This document shows positions 31,848 through 38,005 of a stretch of DNA of 47,309 nucleotides, in pieces (the stretch's first letter is position 1; every line of letters starts with the position of its first letter). Origin of the DNA: a virus; IMG/VR virus record IMGVR_UViG_3300024264_000056, positions 1 to 47,309 of that record; one strand, written 5' to 3'. The notes under the pieces are model-generated. The model was not told the origin of the DNA and made no database searches. It saw only the letters and a list, made by a program, of their open reading frames with translations. The position numbers and the translations under genes were made by a program.

Positions 31848-32292
31848 TCAAGCGGGGGGCTTCGGCCCCCCTCAACTTTAAAGAAATGTGTTCGTAAACT
31901 CACACGTCTAATTGTATCAAGGGCTTCGCCCGATACTTGAAAAGGTATACACTTAAACATCCGACTTGCTTAAACATTCGACTTGCAAAACATTCAGCTT
32001 TTTCTTAATGATTTCTTTTTTTTAGCATATGTCCAATATATGGACTTGTGCTTATATATTGCTTAAACATATTATAATCATTTCAGTCGTATAGACTATT
32101 TTTTAATGATGAGACTTCGTCTCGTCTAACTTTTTACAAGACTTTGTCTTGTGGTATGATAGGAGAGTACTCCCTTCTGAGATAACCAAACCACGACATA
32201 GTGTGCCTAATATAGAAATATATCGGGGCGGACACGGTGCTAAAGTGTAATACTACAAGACAATATATTCATAACCTATAGGAGGAATAACA
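31848..32292. other. Gene-free hairpin array
   Basis: 445 bases with no open frame of note. In order: GGGGGGC-TTCG-GCCCCCC (31854-31871), a GTATC/GATAC stem with GGGC/GCCC inside (31914-31936), tandem 17-bp repeats CTTAAACATYCGACTTG (31952-31985) with a partial third, GTCCA-ATATA-TGGAC (32031-32045), GATGAGAC-TTC-GTCTCGTC (32108-32126), and ACAAGAC-TTT-GTCTTGT (32136-32152). The first hairpin lies just after a gene and may act as a terminator. Confidence 0.7.
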
Positions 32293-32643
32293 ATGAATAG
32301 ATATAAAACATACATAATGTTACTAGCGTTTTCGTTAATAGCATATGTAATGTGGGTAACAGCAACATATAAACCAGTTGCTAACACTACTCAAGTATCA
32401 AACTATACACCAGAAAAAGTGTTAAATAGTGAAATACCTGAGTCACCTGAACTAACACCTGAAGAAAAACAGCAGGTTCAGGAAAACATCAAACTTCAAT
32501 ACAAAGTTATAGAAGATACAATCGATGTTAAGAGAAAATCAGTAGAACAAATGCGTAACGATGTGCATGAAATCTTAGATGAAATAGTCGAAGAAGATAG
32601 CACAGTTGTTATATCATTTAATATGTCCTACGAACTACAATAA
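32293..32643 (+). CDS. Small membrane-anchored protein
   Basis: 116 residues with a strong AGGAGG site. An N-terminal membrane span at ~8-25 (I-M-L-L-A-F-S-L-I-A-Y-V-M-W-V). It is followed by a Pro/Thr/Glu linker and a long helical coiled coil (~residues 55-105). N-in, C-out topology is likely. It may modify the host envelope early or act in lysis. No family is recognised. Confidence 0.72.
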   Translation: MNRYKTYIMLLAFSLIAYVMWVTATYKPVANTTQVSNYTPEKVLNSEIPESPELTPEEKQQVQENIKLQYKVIEDTIDVKRKSVEQMRNDVHEILDEIVEEDSTVVISFNMSYELQ

Positions 32644-32655
32644 GAAAAATAACAA

Positions 32656-32722
32656 GATAAAGTGGAGTTTTATTGTTCCCTAGTTGAAATATCAAAAGGG
32701 TTTTTGTTTTCTCCACTTTATC
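32656..32722 (+). ncRNA. Hairpin closed by a 12-bp perfect helix
   Basis: GATAAAGTGGAG (32656-32667) pairs perfectly with CTCCACTTTATC (32711-32722). Inside, CCCT pairs with AGGG and TTGA with TCAA, giving one rod. It sits between the membrane protein gene and the 76-residue gene; read as RNA it would have a T-rich side. It may be a processing site or an attenuator. Confidence 0.6.
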
Positions 32723-32746
32723 ACCTAACAATAAAAGGAATACAAT

Positions 32747-32977
32747 ATGGATAAATTTCCAATAGACGATAAAACAATAATTAACACGATACAGTTTATG
32801 TATGGTGAAGATGTTAACAAGATAGAAAAACAACTTGTAAATGATGTTATATATGTAGTATATTACAACAGTAATAATGATGAAATATATAGATTATATT
32901 ACGAAGATGTGGATGATGCAAACAAAGCTAAACAAGCATATGACAATGCAATGGATTTAGCAGAAAGGTACAGATAA
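32747..32977 (+). CDS. Small acidic protein
   Basis: 76 residues, rich in Asp, Asn and Tyr, with AAAGGA 8 bases upstream. Its last base is shared with the next ATG (TAATG). The pattern V-I-Y-V-V-Y-Y-N-S-N-N-D-E-I-Y-R-L-Y-Y looks like a beta-hairpin followed by a helix. The function is unknown. Confidence 0.7.
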   Translation: MDKFPIDDKTIINTIQFMYGEDVNKIEKQLVNDVIYVVYYNSNNDEIYRLYYEDVDDANKAKQAYDNAMDLAERYR

Positions 32978-33318
32978 TGATAAATAAAAATGAAGATGGT
33001 AGAGAAGTAGACAATATAATATATATAGATACTAATGGAACAGAAATAACATCTGATAGGCAATACACTAAGTTTCCATTCGATGTAAGAGAACTTATGT
33101 TCTTAGAAAAAGGCAATGAAATGCTTAATGTAAAAAATCCATTCAGTGGAGAACAATATTTATTATCACCAGTAGAAGAAAGTGTCTACTCAGTGATAAT
33201 GGGAGCACAAATGATGCCTGGATACGAACAGAATAACAGATTAATACAAATGGTTCGTGATGGGTTGAATTGGTTTAGAGACAATAATGCAAAAGCATAT
33301 ATGGCTCTATTAGATTAA
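32977..33318 (+). CDS. Small protein, coupled to its upstream neighbour
   Basis: 113 residues. The C-terminal half carries N-P-F-S-G-E-Q-Y-L-L-S-P-V-E-E-S-V-Y-S and G-A-Q-M-M-P-G-Y-E, followed by W-F-R-D-N-N-A-K-A-Y. This pattern occurs in many phage hypothetical proteins. It starts by TAATG. The function is unknown. Confidence 0.75.
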   Translation: MINKNEDGREVDNIIYIDTNGTEITSDRQYTKFPFDVRELMFLEKGNEMLNVKNPFSGEQYLLSPVEESVYSVIMGAQMMPGYEQNNRLIQMVRDGLNWFRDNNAKAYMALLD

Positions 33319-33349
33319 TAATAATAATAATAAAATAAAGGAGAGTAAA
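33316..33349 (+). promoter_or_regulatory. (AAT)n leader with Shine-Dalgarno, copy 1
   Basis: An (ATA)n tract runs into AAATAAAGGAGAG directly before ATG at 33350. The same layout occurs before 35032 and 36634. Confidence 0.6.
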
Positions 33350-34036
33350 ATGGCTAAAATTGACAGAGCTATGTATTTCATAAATAAAAACGACACACAA
33401 AGTGGGTCAAACATCAAAGATGTATCAAGGCAATTCTTTCTATACTGGAAACTATGTAATCTATACAGAGTAAATACCAGAAATATGGATGCAGAAAACA
33501 TCTTTAATGGGTTTACACAATTACTAGACTATACCGAAAGAAATAGTTGTAAGGATTTATATGTAAACAACGAGATTGGTGTAGAATCGAATGTAGAAAT
33601 TCAGTTTGAAACATATGATGTAAATGTAAGTGCTAATTCAGTAGCAATCGATAATCTAAATGAAGTTGCATTCAATGACGAAGAGTTTGAAGTTGATGAA
33701 GAAATATTTCACGATGATATATCACGAGAAGCTCAAGACTTTGATTGGTATGTAGAAAGTTCAGACAATAGTATTGACTGGACTTCTATTGAATCTGATT
33801 TAGTAGAACCTCTTGACGATATAACACTAGTTTATATGTATGATGAATCACTAGATATACATTCATCTGATGTAGATTTGTTTGTTAAAAATCAAATGGA
33901 TGCTATTTATCAAAATAACGATGGTATGACAGAGGATGCATATATGTCATTTATGTTTGGTGAGTTAAAAGCTCAGCTAGAAAGACGTAATGCACCACCA
34001 GCAGTTGATGAAAATACAGGTGAACTAATTAACTAA
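33350..34036 (+). CDS. Acidic protein of unknown function
   Basis: 228 residues. The N-terminal ~70 are helical with R-Q-F-F-L-Y-W-K-L-C-N-L-Y. The rest is strongly acidic (D-D-E, E-V-D-E-E-I-F-H-D-D-I). The C-terminus has E-D-A-Y-M-S-F-M-F-G-E-L-K. It is coupled to the next gene by TAATG. The acidity could indicate DNA mimicry; that is speculation. Confidence 0.72.
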   Translation: MAKIDRAMYFINKNDTQSGSNIKDVSRQFFLYWKLCNLYRVNTRNMDAENIFNGFTQLLDYTERNSCKDLYVNNEIGVESNVEIQFETYDVNVSANSVAIDNLNEVAFNDEEFEVDEEIFHDDISREAQDFDWYVESSDNSIDWTSIESDLVEPLDDITLVYMYDESLDIHSSDVDLFVKNQMDAIYQNNDGMTEDAYMSFMFGELKAQLERRNAPPAVDENTGELIN

Positions 34037-34305
34037 TGGATAGACAGTTGTTAGATACAGCTATAAGGAATGTGGCTGCTCGACAAGGGCAGTCATATTG
34101 CCTGTATCTAAATAAACATAGTATCTTTGGTATTATCAATGAAGATGGAAATTTCGTATTAGATTATGATGGTATGGCTCAAGAGTTTGGAGAAGAAATT
34201 AGACTCTTAGAAATAGAACTAGCAGAATTACAATACGATAAACATCAACAAGATAGAATAGATTATGGGGAAGAATATGACCCAACATCTGAGGAGGTAT
34301 CATAA
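34036..34305 (+). CDS. Small protein, coupled
   Basis: 89 residues: M-D-R-Q-L-L-D-T-A-I-R-N-V-A-A-R-Q-G-Q-S-Y-C-L-Y-L, then an acidic helical C-terminus. It starts and ends by TAATG. The function is unknown. Confidence 0.7.
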   Translation: MDRQLLDTAIRNVAARQGQSYCLYLNKHSIFGIINEDGNFVLDYDGMAQEFGEEIRLLEIELAELQYDKHQQDRIDYGEEYDPTSEEVS

Positions 34306-34718
34306 TGGGATTAGACCAATCAGCAGGTAAATGGATGCAAATGGAATGGAGTCATCTTAAAGATAAAGAAACAGGTAAGCCTAAAACATACGAAGACTAT
34401 GGTCCATACTCTTGGCGTAAACACGCTAGGTTACATATGTTTATGCAAGAAGCTTATCATCTTCAACATCAAGATGCAGAACCAGAGGAAGTACATCATT
34501 TTACAGAAGTAACTTTAGATAAAGAAGATATTAATAGATTACAAGAAGCTATTGATACTAGTTACATAAAATACTTTTGTGAAGGTGGATTCTTTTGGGG
34601 ACATGAGTTTCAAGAAGATAGTGCAAATTACTACAAAGAACAGGATTTAGAATTTGTAGAGTTTGCTTCAAGAGAGTTAGCCAAAGGTAATACGATTACA
34701 TATCGTTGCAGTTGGTAG
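34305..34718 (+). CDS. Conserved phage protein of the GLD...WRKH...GFFxG type
   Basis: 137 residues. It follows a widespread phage pattern: M-G-L-D start, Y-S-W-R-K-H-A-R-L-H-M-F-M, V-T-L-D-K-E-D-I-N-R-L, G-G-F-F-W-G-H-E-F, and Y-R-C-S-W end. The function of the family is unknown to me. It may bind small molecules or host factors. It closes the four-gene operon that begins at 33350. Confidence 0.78.
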   Translation: MGLDQSAGKWMQMEWSHLKDKETGKPKTYEDYGPYSWRKHARLHMFMQEAYHLQHQDAEPEEVHHFTEVTLDKEDINRLQEAIDTSYIKYFCEGGFFWGHEFQEDSANYYKEQDLEFVEFASRELAKGNTITYRCSW

Positions 34719-35031
34719 AATAAAATAATTAAGGTAGTGGATGTCTAGGCAGGTAATACTAGTATTGCTAAAGCTACCTTAATAATTAAGGTAAGCACGA
34801 TTTTGGTAAGCTTTTAAATTGATACCAACTAACAAAGCCTTAATAGAATTAGTCACATTACAGATGGTCCAGCAATGGAATATTCTGAGTGGCTTAAATC
34901 AGAATAAAAGCAATAATTAACAATAGCCTTATTGATTAATCATTAATAAGAGGAAAAAGTAAATATGCATATTACTTAATCCATTATTGCTTTAGTTCTG
35001 AATAATAATAATAAAATAAGGAGAGTATAAA
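34719..35031 (+). ncRNA. Multi-hairpin intergenic region
   Basis: No gene in 313 bases. Perfect pairings are: ATTAAGGTAG (34728) with CTACCTTAAT (34774-34783); ATTAAGG (34785) with CCTTAAT (34838-34844); ATTCTGA (34882) with TCAGAAT (34899-34905); AAAGCAATAAT (34907) with ATTATTGCTTT (34983-34993), enclosing AAGTAA/TTACTT and CAATA/TATTG. It ends in an (AAT)n-GGAG leader. It looks like a chain of structured RNAs or processing sites. Confidence 0.6.
35001..35031 (+). promoter_or_regulatory. (AAT)n leader with Shine-Dalgarno, copy 2
   Basis: AATAATAATAATAAAATAAG followed by GAGAG, directly upstream of ATG at 35032. Nearly the same as copy 1 at 33316. Confidence 0.6.
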
Positions 35032-35403
35032 ATGGGAAGATATTATAGTGGAGATATAGAAGGTAAGTTTTGGTTTGGAATACAAGCATCAGATGATGGT
35101 GAGTTCTTTGGTATGGAACCAAATACAAGCTTTATAGACTATTATATAGATGATTCTGATATGGATATAATTGAACAAGGACTTAAAAGATGTAAAACAC
35201 AATTACGTGGTCACTTGACTAAAATGAATAAGTTCTTTAATGGTAAACATTCATATAGTGAAAAACATTTGTCAAAAATCTTAAACGTAAATGAAGAAGC
35301 TACTCATGACTTGTTAGTATGGTATGCAAGATTAGAGCTTGGTAAGAAAATACATGAACAAGTATTACGAGATGGTTCTTGTTATATGAATGCGGAGTTG
35401 TAA
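35032..35403 (+). CDS. Conserved phage protein of the MGRYYxGDIEGKFWF type
   Basis: 123 residues. The start M-G-R-Y-Y-S-G-D-I-E-G-K-F-W-F-G is a widespread phage pattern of unknown function, followed by an acidic D-D-S-D-M-D and a helical C-terminus. It leads the second middle operon; its stop overlaps the next start (TAATG). Confidence 0.78.
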   Translation: MGRYYSGDIEGKFWFGIQASDDGEFFGMEPNTSFIDYYIDDSDMDIIEQGLKRCKTQLRGHLTKMNKFFNGKHSYSEKHLSKILNVNEEATHDLLVWYARLELGKKIHEQVLRDGSCYMNAEL

Positions 35404-35645
35404 TGAATAAAGGATATGATAAACATTTCAATCCTACATTAGAAAGCACTAGTTTCGAAGAAAGATTAAAAGATTTCAAAGAAATTGGTGCTTACTCTAA
35501 AAAAGGAATACAAGAACGTGAAGACTTTTACAAGATATATGGTAGAGGTTGGTGGTGGTTTAACGATGTTAGTTTTGCACCTAAATATAAAGATAGCTGG
35601 ATAGAACAATTCAGAATTAACAGTAAGGAGAGAGATGATGAATGA
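35403..35645 (+). CDS. Small protein with a Trp cluster
   Basis: 80 residues from ATG at 35403 (M-N-K-G-Y-D-K-H). An earlier ATG at 35379 lies inside the upstream gene and is less likely. G-R-G-W-W-W-F-N-D-V-S-F-A-P is the most striking element. It overlaps the next gene by 11 bases. The function is unknown. Confidence 0.7.
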   Translation: MNKGYDKHFNPTLESTSFEERLKDFKEIGAYSKKGIQEREDFYKIYGRGWWWFNDVSFAPKYKDSWIEQFRINSKERDDE

Positions 35646-35970
35646 AGATAAAACATGGAGTATAGAACACGAAGGTCCATTAAATAAAAATAATATTGTC
35701 TTTAAAAGAGGATTAGTAAACAAGCCTAAAGATATGGATGATATGTGGGTATGTGATTATTGTGGTTCAGAAGAAGTATCACAAAGTGGTTGGGTTAATA
35801 TAAATACAGAAAAACTTAACGACTTTATAGAAGACAGTAGTTTCTGGTGTCATAATTGTAGTGAAGAAACATCGCCAATGACATACTTTGATTGGACAGA
35901 AAAGATTGCTGAAGAATGTATGGGCAATAAAGATAAATATGATAAAATAATGGACGGGAGTCGAGCATGA
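35635..35970 (+). CDS. Zinc-ribbon protein
   Basis: 111 residues. Two Cys pairs, C-D-Y-C (~40-43) and C-H-N-C (~72-75), are about 30 residues apart. This is a typical zinc ribbon or treble-clef spacing, so it may bind nucleic acid or protein. The start may be either of two neighbouring ATGs (35635 or 35638); AAGGAGAG is upstream of both. Confidence 0.72.
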   Translation: MMNEDKTWSIEHEGPLNKNNIVFKRGLVNKPKDMDDMWVCDYCGSEEVSQSGWVNINTEKLNDFIEDSSFWCHNCSEETSPMTYFDWTEKIAEECMGNKDKYDKIMDGSRA

Positions 35971-36176
35971 ATAAAACAGAAGCGCTAAGACCAGGAAGTG
36001 GTAAAGCACATTGCAGAGGATTATCTAGAAAAGATTATGCTGTTGCAAATAGAATGATGAAAAATGGAATAATAACAGAAGCTGAACTTATAGAAGCAGG
36101 AAAAATACTACCAAAAGGTGTACAAGGTCCTGGAACAAGTAAAGCTTATAAATGGTTTATGGAAGCTAAGGTATGA
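35967..36176 (+). CDS. Small basic protein
   Basis: 69 residues with 4-base overlaps on both sides. C-R-G-L-S-R-K-D-Y-A-V-A-N-R-M-M-K-N-G-I-I-T looks like a small DNA-binding helical motif. The C-terminus has K-A-Y-K-W-F-M-E-A-K. The function is unknown. Confidence 0.68.
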   Translation: MNKTEALRPGSGKAHCRGLSRKDYAVANRMMKNGIITEAELIEAGKILPKGVQGPGTSKAYKWFMEAKV

Positions 36177-36562
36177 TTACAAACAATTATAGAATCTTAG
36201 AAAACATAAAATCAAATCTAATGATGGTAAGAGAAGCACTGGATTCTGAAAAGATAGTCAAGAACAGACACTTTATAACAGATAGATTAATTGGTGACAT
36301 TGCTAGTAGATTAGATGTTGGTGCTAAACGCTATGGCGAAGAAGTACCAATAGAAGAAAGTGATGGTAGAGATATGGGATTAGAAGCATACGAAGAATTA
36401 TGTGATGCAGCAGTATATCTATCATCATTAACATTAAAACTAAAGCAGTACAATGGTGATGATGAGAAGTTAAAGAAAGAAATAGCTTCTATAAATGGTG
36501 TATTTTTCTATATACTATATCAAACAGTTATTTTCTTAAACTCATACGAACCTAAAAGATAA
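36173..36562 (+). CDS. MazG-like nucleotide pyrophosphohydrolase candidate
   Basis: 129 residues. The core R-L-D-V-G-A-K-R-Y-G-E-E-V-P followed by G-R-D-M-G-L-E-A-Y-E-E-L-C-D-A-A-V-Y-L resembles small phage MazG/all-alpha NTP pyrophosphohydrolases, where E-x-x-E...E-x-x-D binds Mg2+. Here E-A-Y-E-E-L-C-D could hold the metal. It would clean or balance nucleotide pools. The call is pattern-based. Confidence 0.65.
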   Translation: MITNNYRILENIKSNLMMVREALDSEKIVKNRHFITDRLIGDIASRLDVGAKRYGEEVPIEESDGRDMGLEAYEELCDAAVYLSSLTLKLKQYNGDDEKLKKEIASINGVFFYILYQTVIFLNSYEPKR

Positions 36563-36566
36563 ACTA

Positions 36567-36613
36567 ATTATTGGATTAGTGAGTTATTATATGTAACTTA
36601 CTAATCTAATAAT
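36567..36613 (+). terminator. 20-bp hairpin between operons
   Basis: 36567-36586 pairs with 36594-36613 along 20 positions (two G-U wobbles) around a 7-base loop. It ends in an (AAT)n tract rather than a T run. It lies 5 bases after the MazG-like gene and leads into the leader of the recombination genes. An RNase III site or an attenuator is as likely as a terminator. Confidence 0.6.
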
Positions 36614-36633
36614 AATAATAAAGGAGGACTTAT
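36608..36633 (+). promoter_or_regulatory. (AAT)n leader with Shine-Dalgarno, copy 3
   Basis: AATAATAATAATAAAGGAGG then ACTTAT before ATG at 36634. AAGGAGG is the strongest Shine-Dalgarno match on this strand, suggesting high translation. Confidence 0.6.
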
Positions 36634-37188
36634 ATGAAGTTCAAAGGTAGAGAATATACCGAAGTAAAAGATAGACTTATCGCATTCGCAGATGAGTTTC
36701 CACAAGCCTCAATACAAACAGAACTTGTAAGTGTTAATCAAATTATTGATTCACCTACAGGAGAAACGTGTAACGAGTATGTTGTAAAAGCAACAGTAAT
36801 ACCAAATCCACTACAAGAACCAGAATGGTTTTATGTAGGTCATGCAGCTGAACGTGATAATACAGGATTTGTAAACAAAACATCAGCACTAGAGAACGGA
36901 GAGACATCAGCAGTAGGTCGTGCATTAGCATTTGCAGGCTTTGGTGGTGACTTTGCTATTGCTAGTAAAGAAGAAGTAGATAATGCTAAAGCAAAACAAA
37001 AAGTCATTAATCCTACTATCAAATCATTAGAAGCTATGGACAAGCTAGCTAATTCAGGAATACTATCAGATGAAGATGTATTACGTTATAAACAAAAGCG
37101 TGGTGCAGGATTCTTTGATACCAAACTAAAAGTCCAACAAAGTACAGAATACTTTGAATCATTAACTAATAATAAAGGAGCTAAATAA
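36634..37188 (+). CDS. Putative ssDNA-annealing or ssDNA-binding recombination protein
   Basis: 184 residues. F-A-D-E-F-P-Q-A-S-I-Q-T-E, then G-H-A-A-E, then A-L-E-N-G-E-T-S-A-V-G-R-A-L-A-F-A-G-F-G at 85-104. This last block is a hallmark of a phage family placed with Erf/Rad52-like annealing proteins and found beside SSB genes. It probably promotes strand annealing during replication-linked recombination. It is coupled by TAATG to the SSB-like gene. Confidence 0.68.
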   Translation: MKFKGREYTEVKDRLIAFADEFPQASIQTELVSVNQIIDSPTGETCNEYVVKATVIPNPLQEPEWFYVGHAAERDNTGFVNKTSALENGETSAVGRALAFAGFGGDFAIASKEEVDNAKAKQKVINPTIKSLEAMDKLANSGILSDEDVLRYKQKRGAGFFDTKLKVQQSTEYFESLTNNKGAK

Positions 37189-37739
37189 TGGCTATAACAG
37201 GAACTAGAACACCTAATAACGCAGGTACAAAACAAATGAGAAATTTCTTTGTAAATAATTGCACAATCGAAAGTGCAGAACAAATTGATTCTCCTTACCA
37301 TGATTGCAGCGTTCACATCAAACTTACTGATACAAGTAATGGATATAACTATAACTTATTTGTAAATCAAAACTTTGAAAAAGATATTGCAGGAGTAGTA
37401 ACTGAACTTAAATACCCAGATAACTTAAATGTATTACACGTATCTTCAGGTACAGAACTTGAAGTGTCTGATGCAGGTAAAGTAAATCTAACACCATTAG
37501 TTGGTAAAGATATTGCAGTTATTAACTATTTATCTAATGGTAAATACAAAAAACAAATTTGGCAAACAACAGGTTCAATAAATGACCCTGAAGCTTTACA
37601 AGCTAAATTTGAAAAGTCAGTAGAAGCTGGATATCCAAAAGATTTTATTGGATATACATCTAATGCAGAAGAGGTAAATGACTTGAAAGCAGAAATGCTT
37701 AAAGCTGTTACACCAAAATCTGATGGAATGCCATTTTAA
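37188..37739 (+). CDS. SSB-like protein
   Basis: 183 residues. The N-terminal ~120 residues are strand-rich with C-S-V-H-I-K-L-T-D-T and Y-N-Y-N-L-F-V, consistent with an OB fold. The C-terminus is D-G-M-P-F, like the D-x-P-F tip of bacterial SSB that recruits helicases and nucleases. It is flanked by an annealing protein and the primase-helicase module. I infer single-strand DNA protection at the fork. Confidence 0.7.
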   Translation: MAITGTRTPNNAGTKQMRNFFVNNCTIESAEQIDSPYHDCSVHIKLTDTSNGYNYNLFVNQNFEKDIAGVVTELKYPDNLNVLHVSSGTELEVSDAGKVNLTPLVGKDIAVINYLSNGKYKKQIWQTTGSINDPEALQAKFEKSVEAGYPKDFIGYTSNAEEVNDLKAEMLKAVTPKSDGMPF

Positions 37740-38005
37740 TGACATCTGAAAAGATAATTATTAAATGGTTGTCTAGTCGTGTTAATTCTTCAGACCCGTG
37801 GTTTTATTCTTACAACTTCGAGTCTGAAGTTCCGACATATGGTAGATTAGCACATCAAAAAGTACACACTGCAAGTACATATTCAAGAGCATTTAGAAAA
37901 TTACGTGAAAGTAATACTTTAGAACGCTATGGATTAAAATTAGAAGAAATAAAACATAATGATAATGGAGCAATAAAAGGATGGAAGATAATCAAAAGTA
38001 CGTAG
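37739..38005 (+). CDS. Small winged-helix-like DNA-binding protein
   Basis: 88 residues, starting by TAATG. Y-S-R-A-F-R-K-L-R-E-S-N-T-L-E-R-Y-G looks like a recognition helix and wing of a winged helix. It overlaps the primase-helicase gene by 25 bases. It may be a replication accessory or loader; not proven. Confidence 0.6.
   Translation: MTSEKIIIKWLSSRVNSSDPWFYSYNFESEVPTYGRLAHQKVHTASTYSRAFRKLRESNTLERYGLKLEEIKHNDNGAIKGWKIIKST

Noticed and set aside
31952-31985. CRISPR array or attachment site
   Set aside because: Only two full 17-bp repeats, without spacers, and no integrase or cas genes anywhere in the window.
32046-32078. Sigma-70 promoter with TATAAT at 32073
   Set aside because: The nearest -35-like TTGTGC is 21 bases away, too far; TATAAT-like words are common in this AT-rich DNA.
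34728-34783. tRNA-like element
   Set aside because: The closing stem is 10 bp, the length is 56 bases and there is no anticodon arm, T arm or CCA.
35379-35402. Earlier start for the 80-residue gene
   Set aside because: It lies inside the upstream gene; the TAATG junction at 35403 is typical of this operon.
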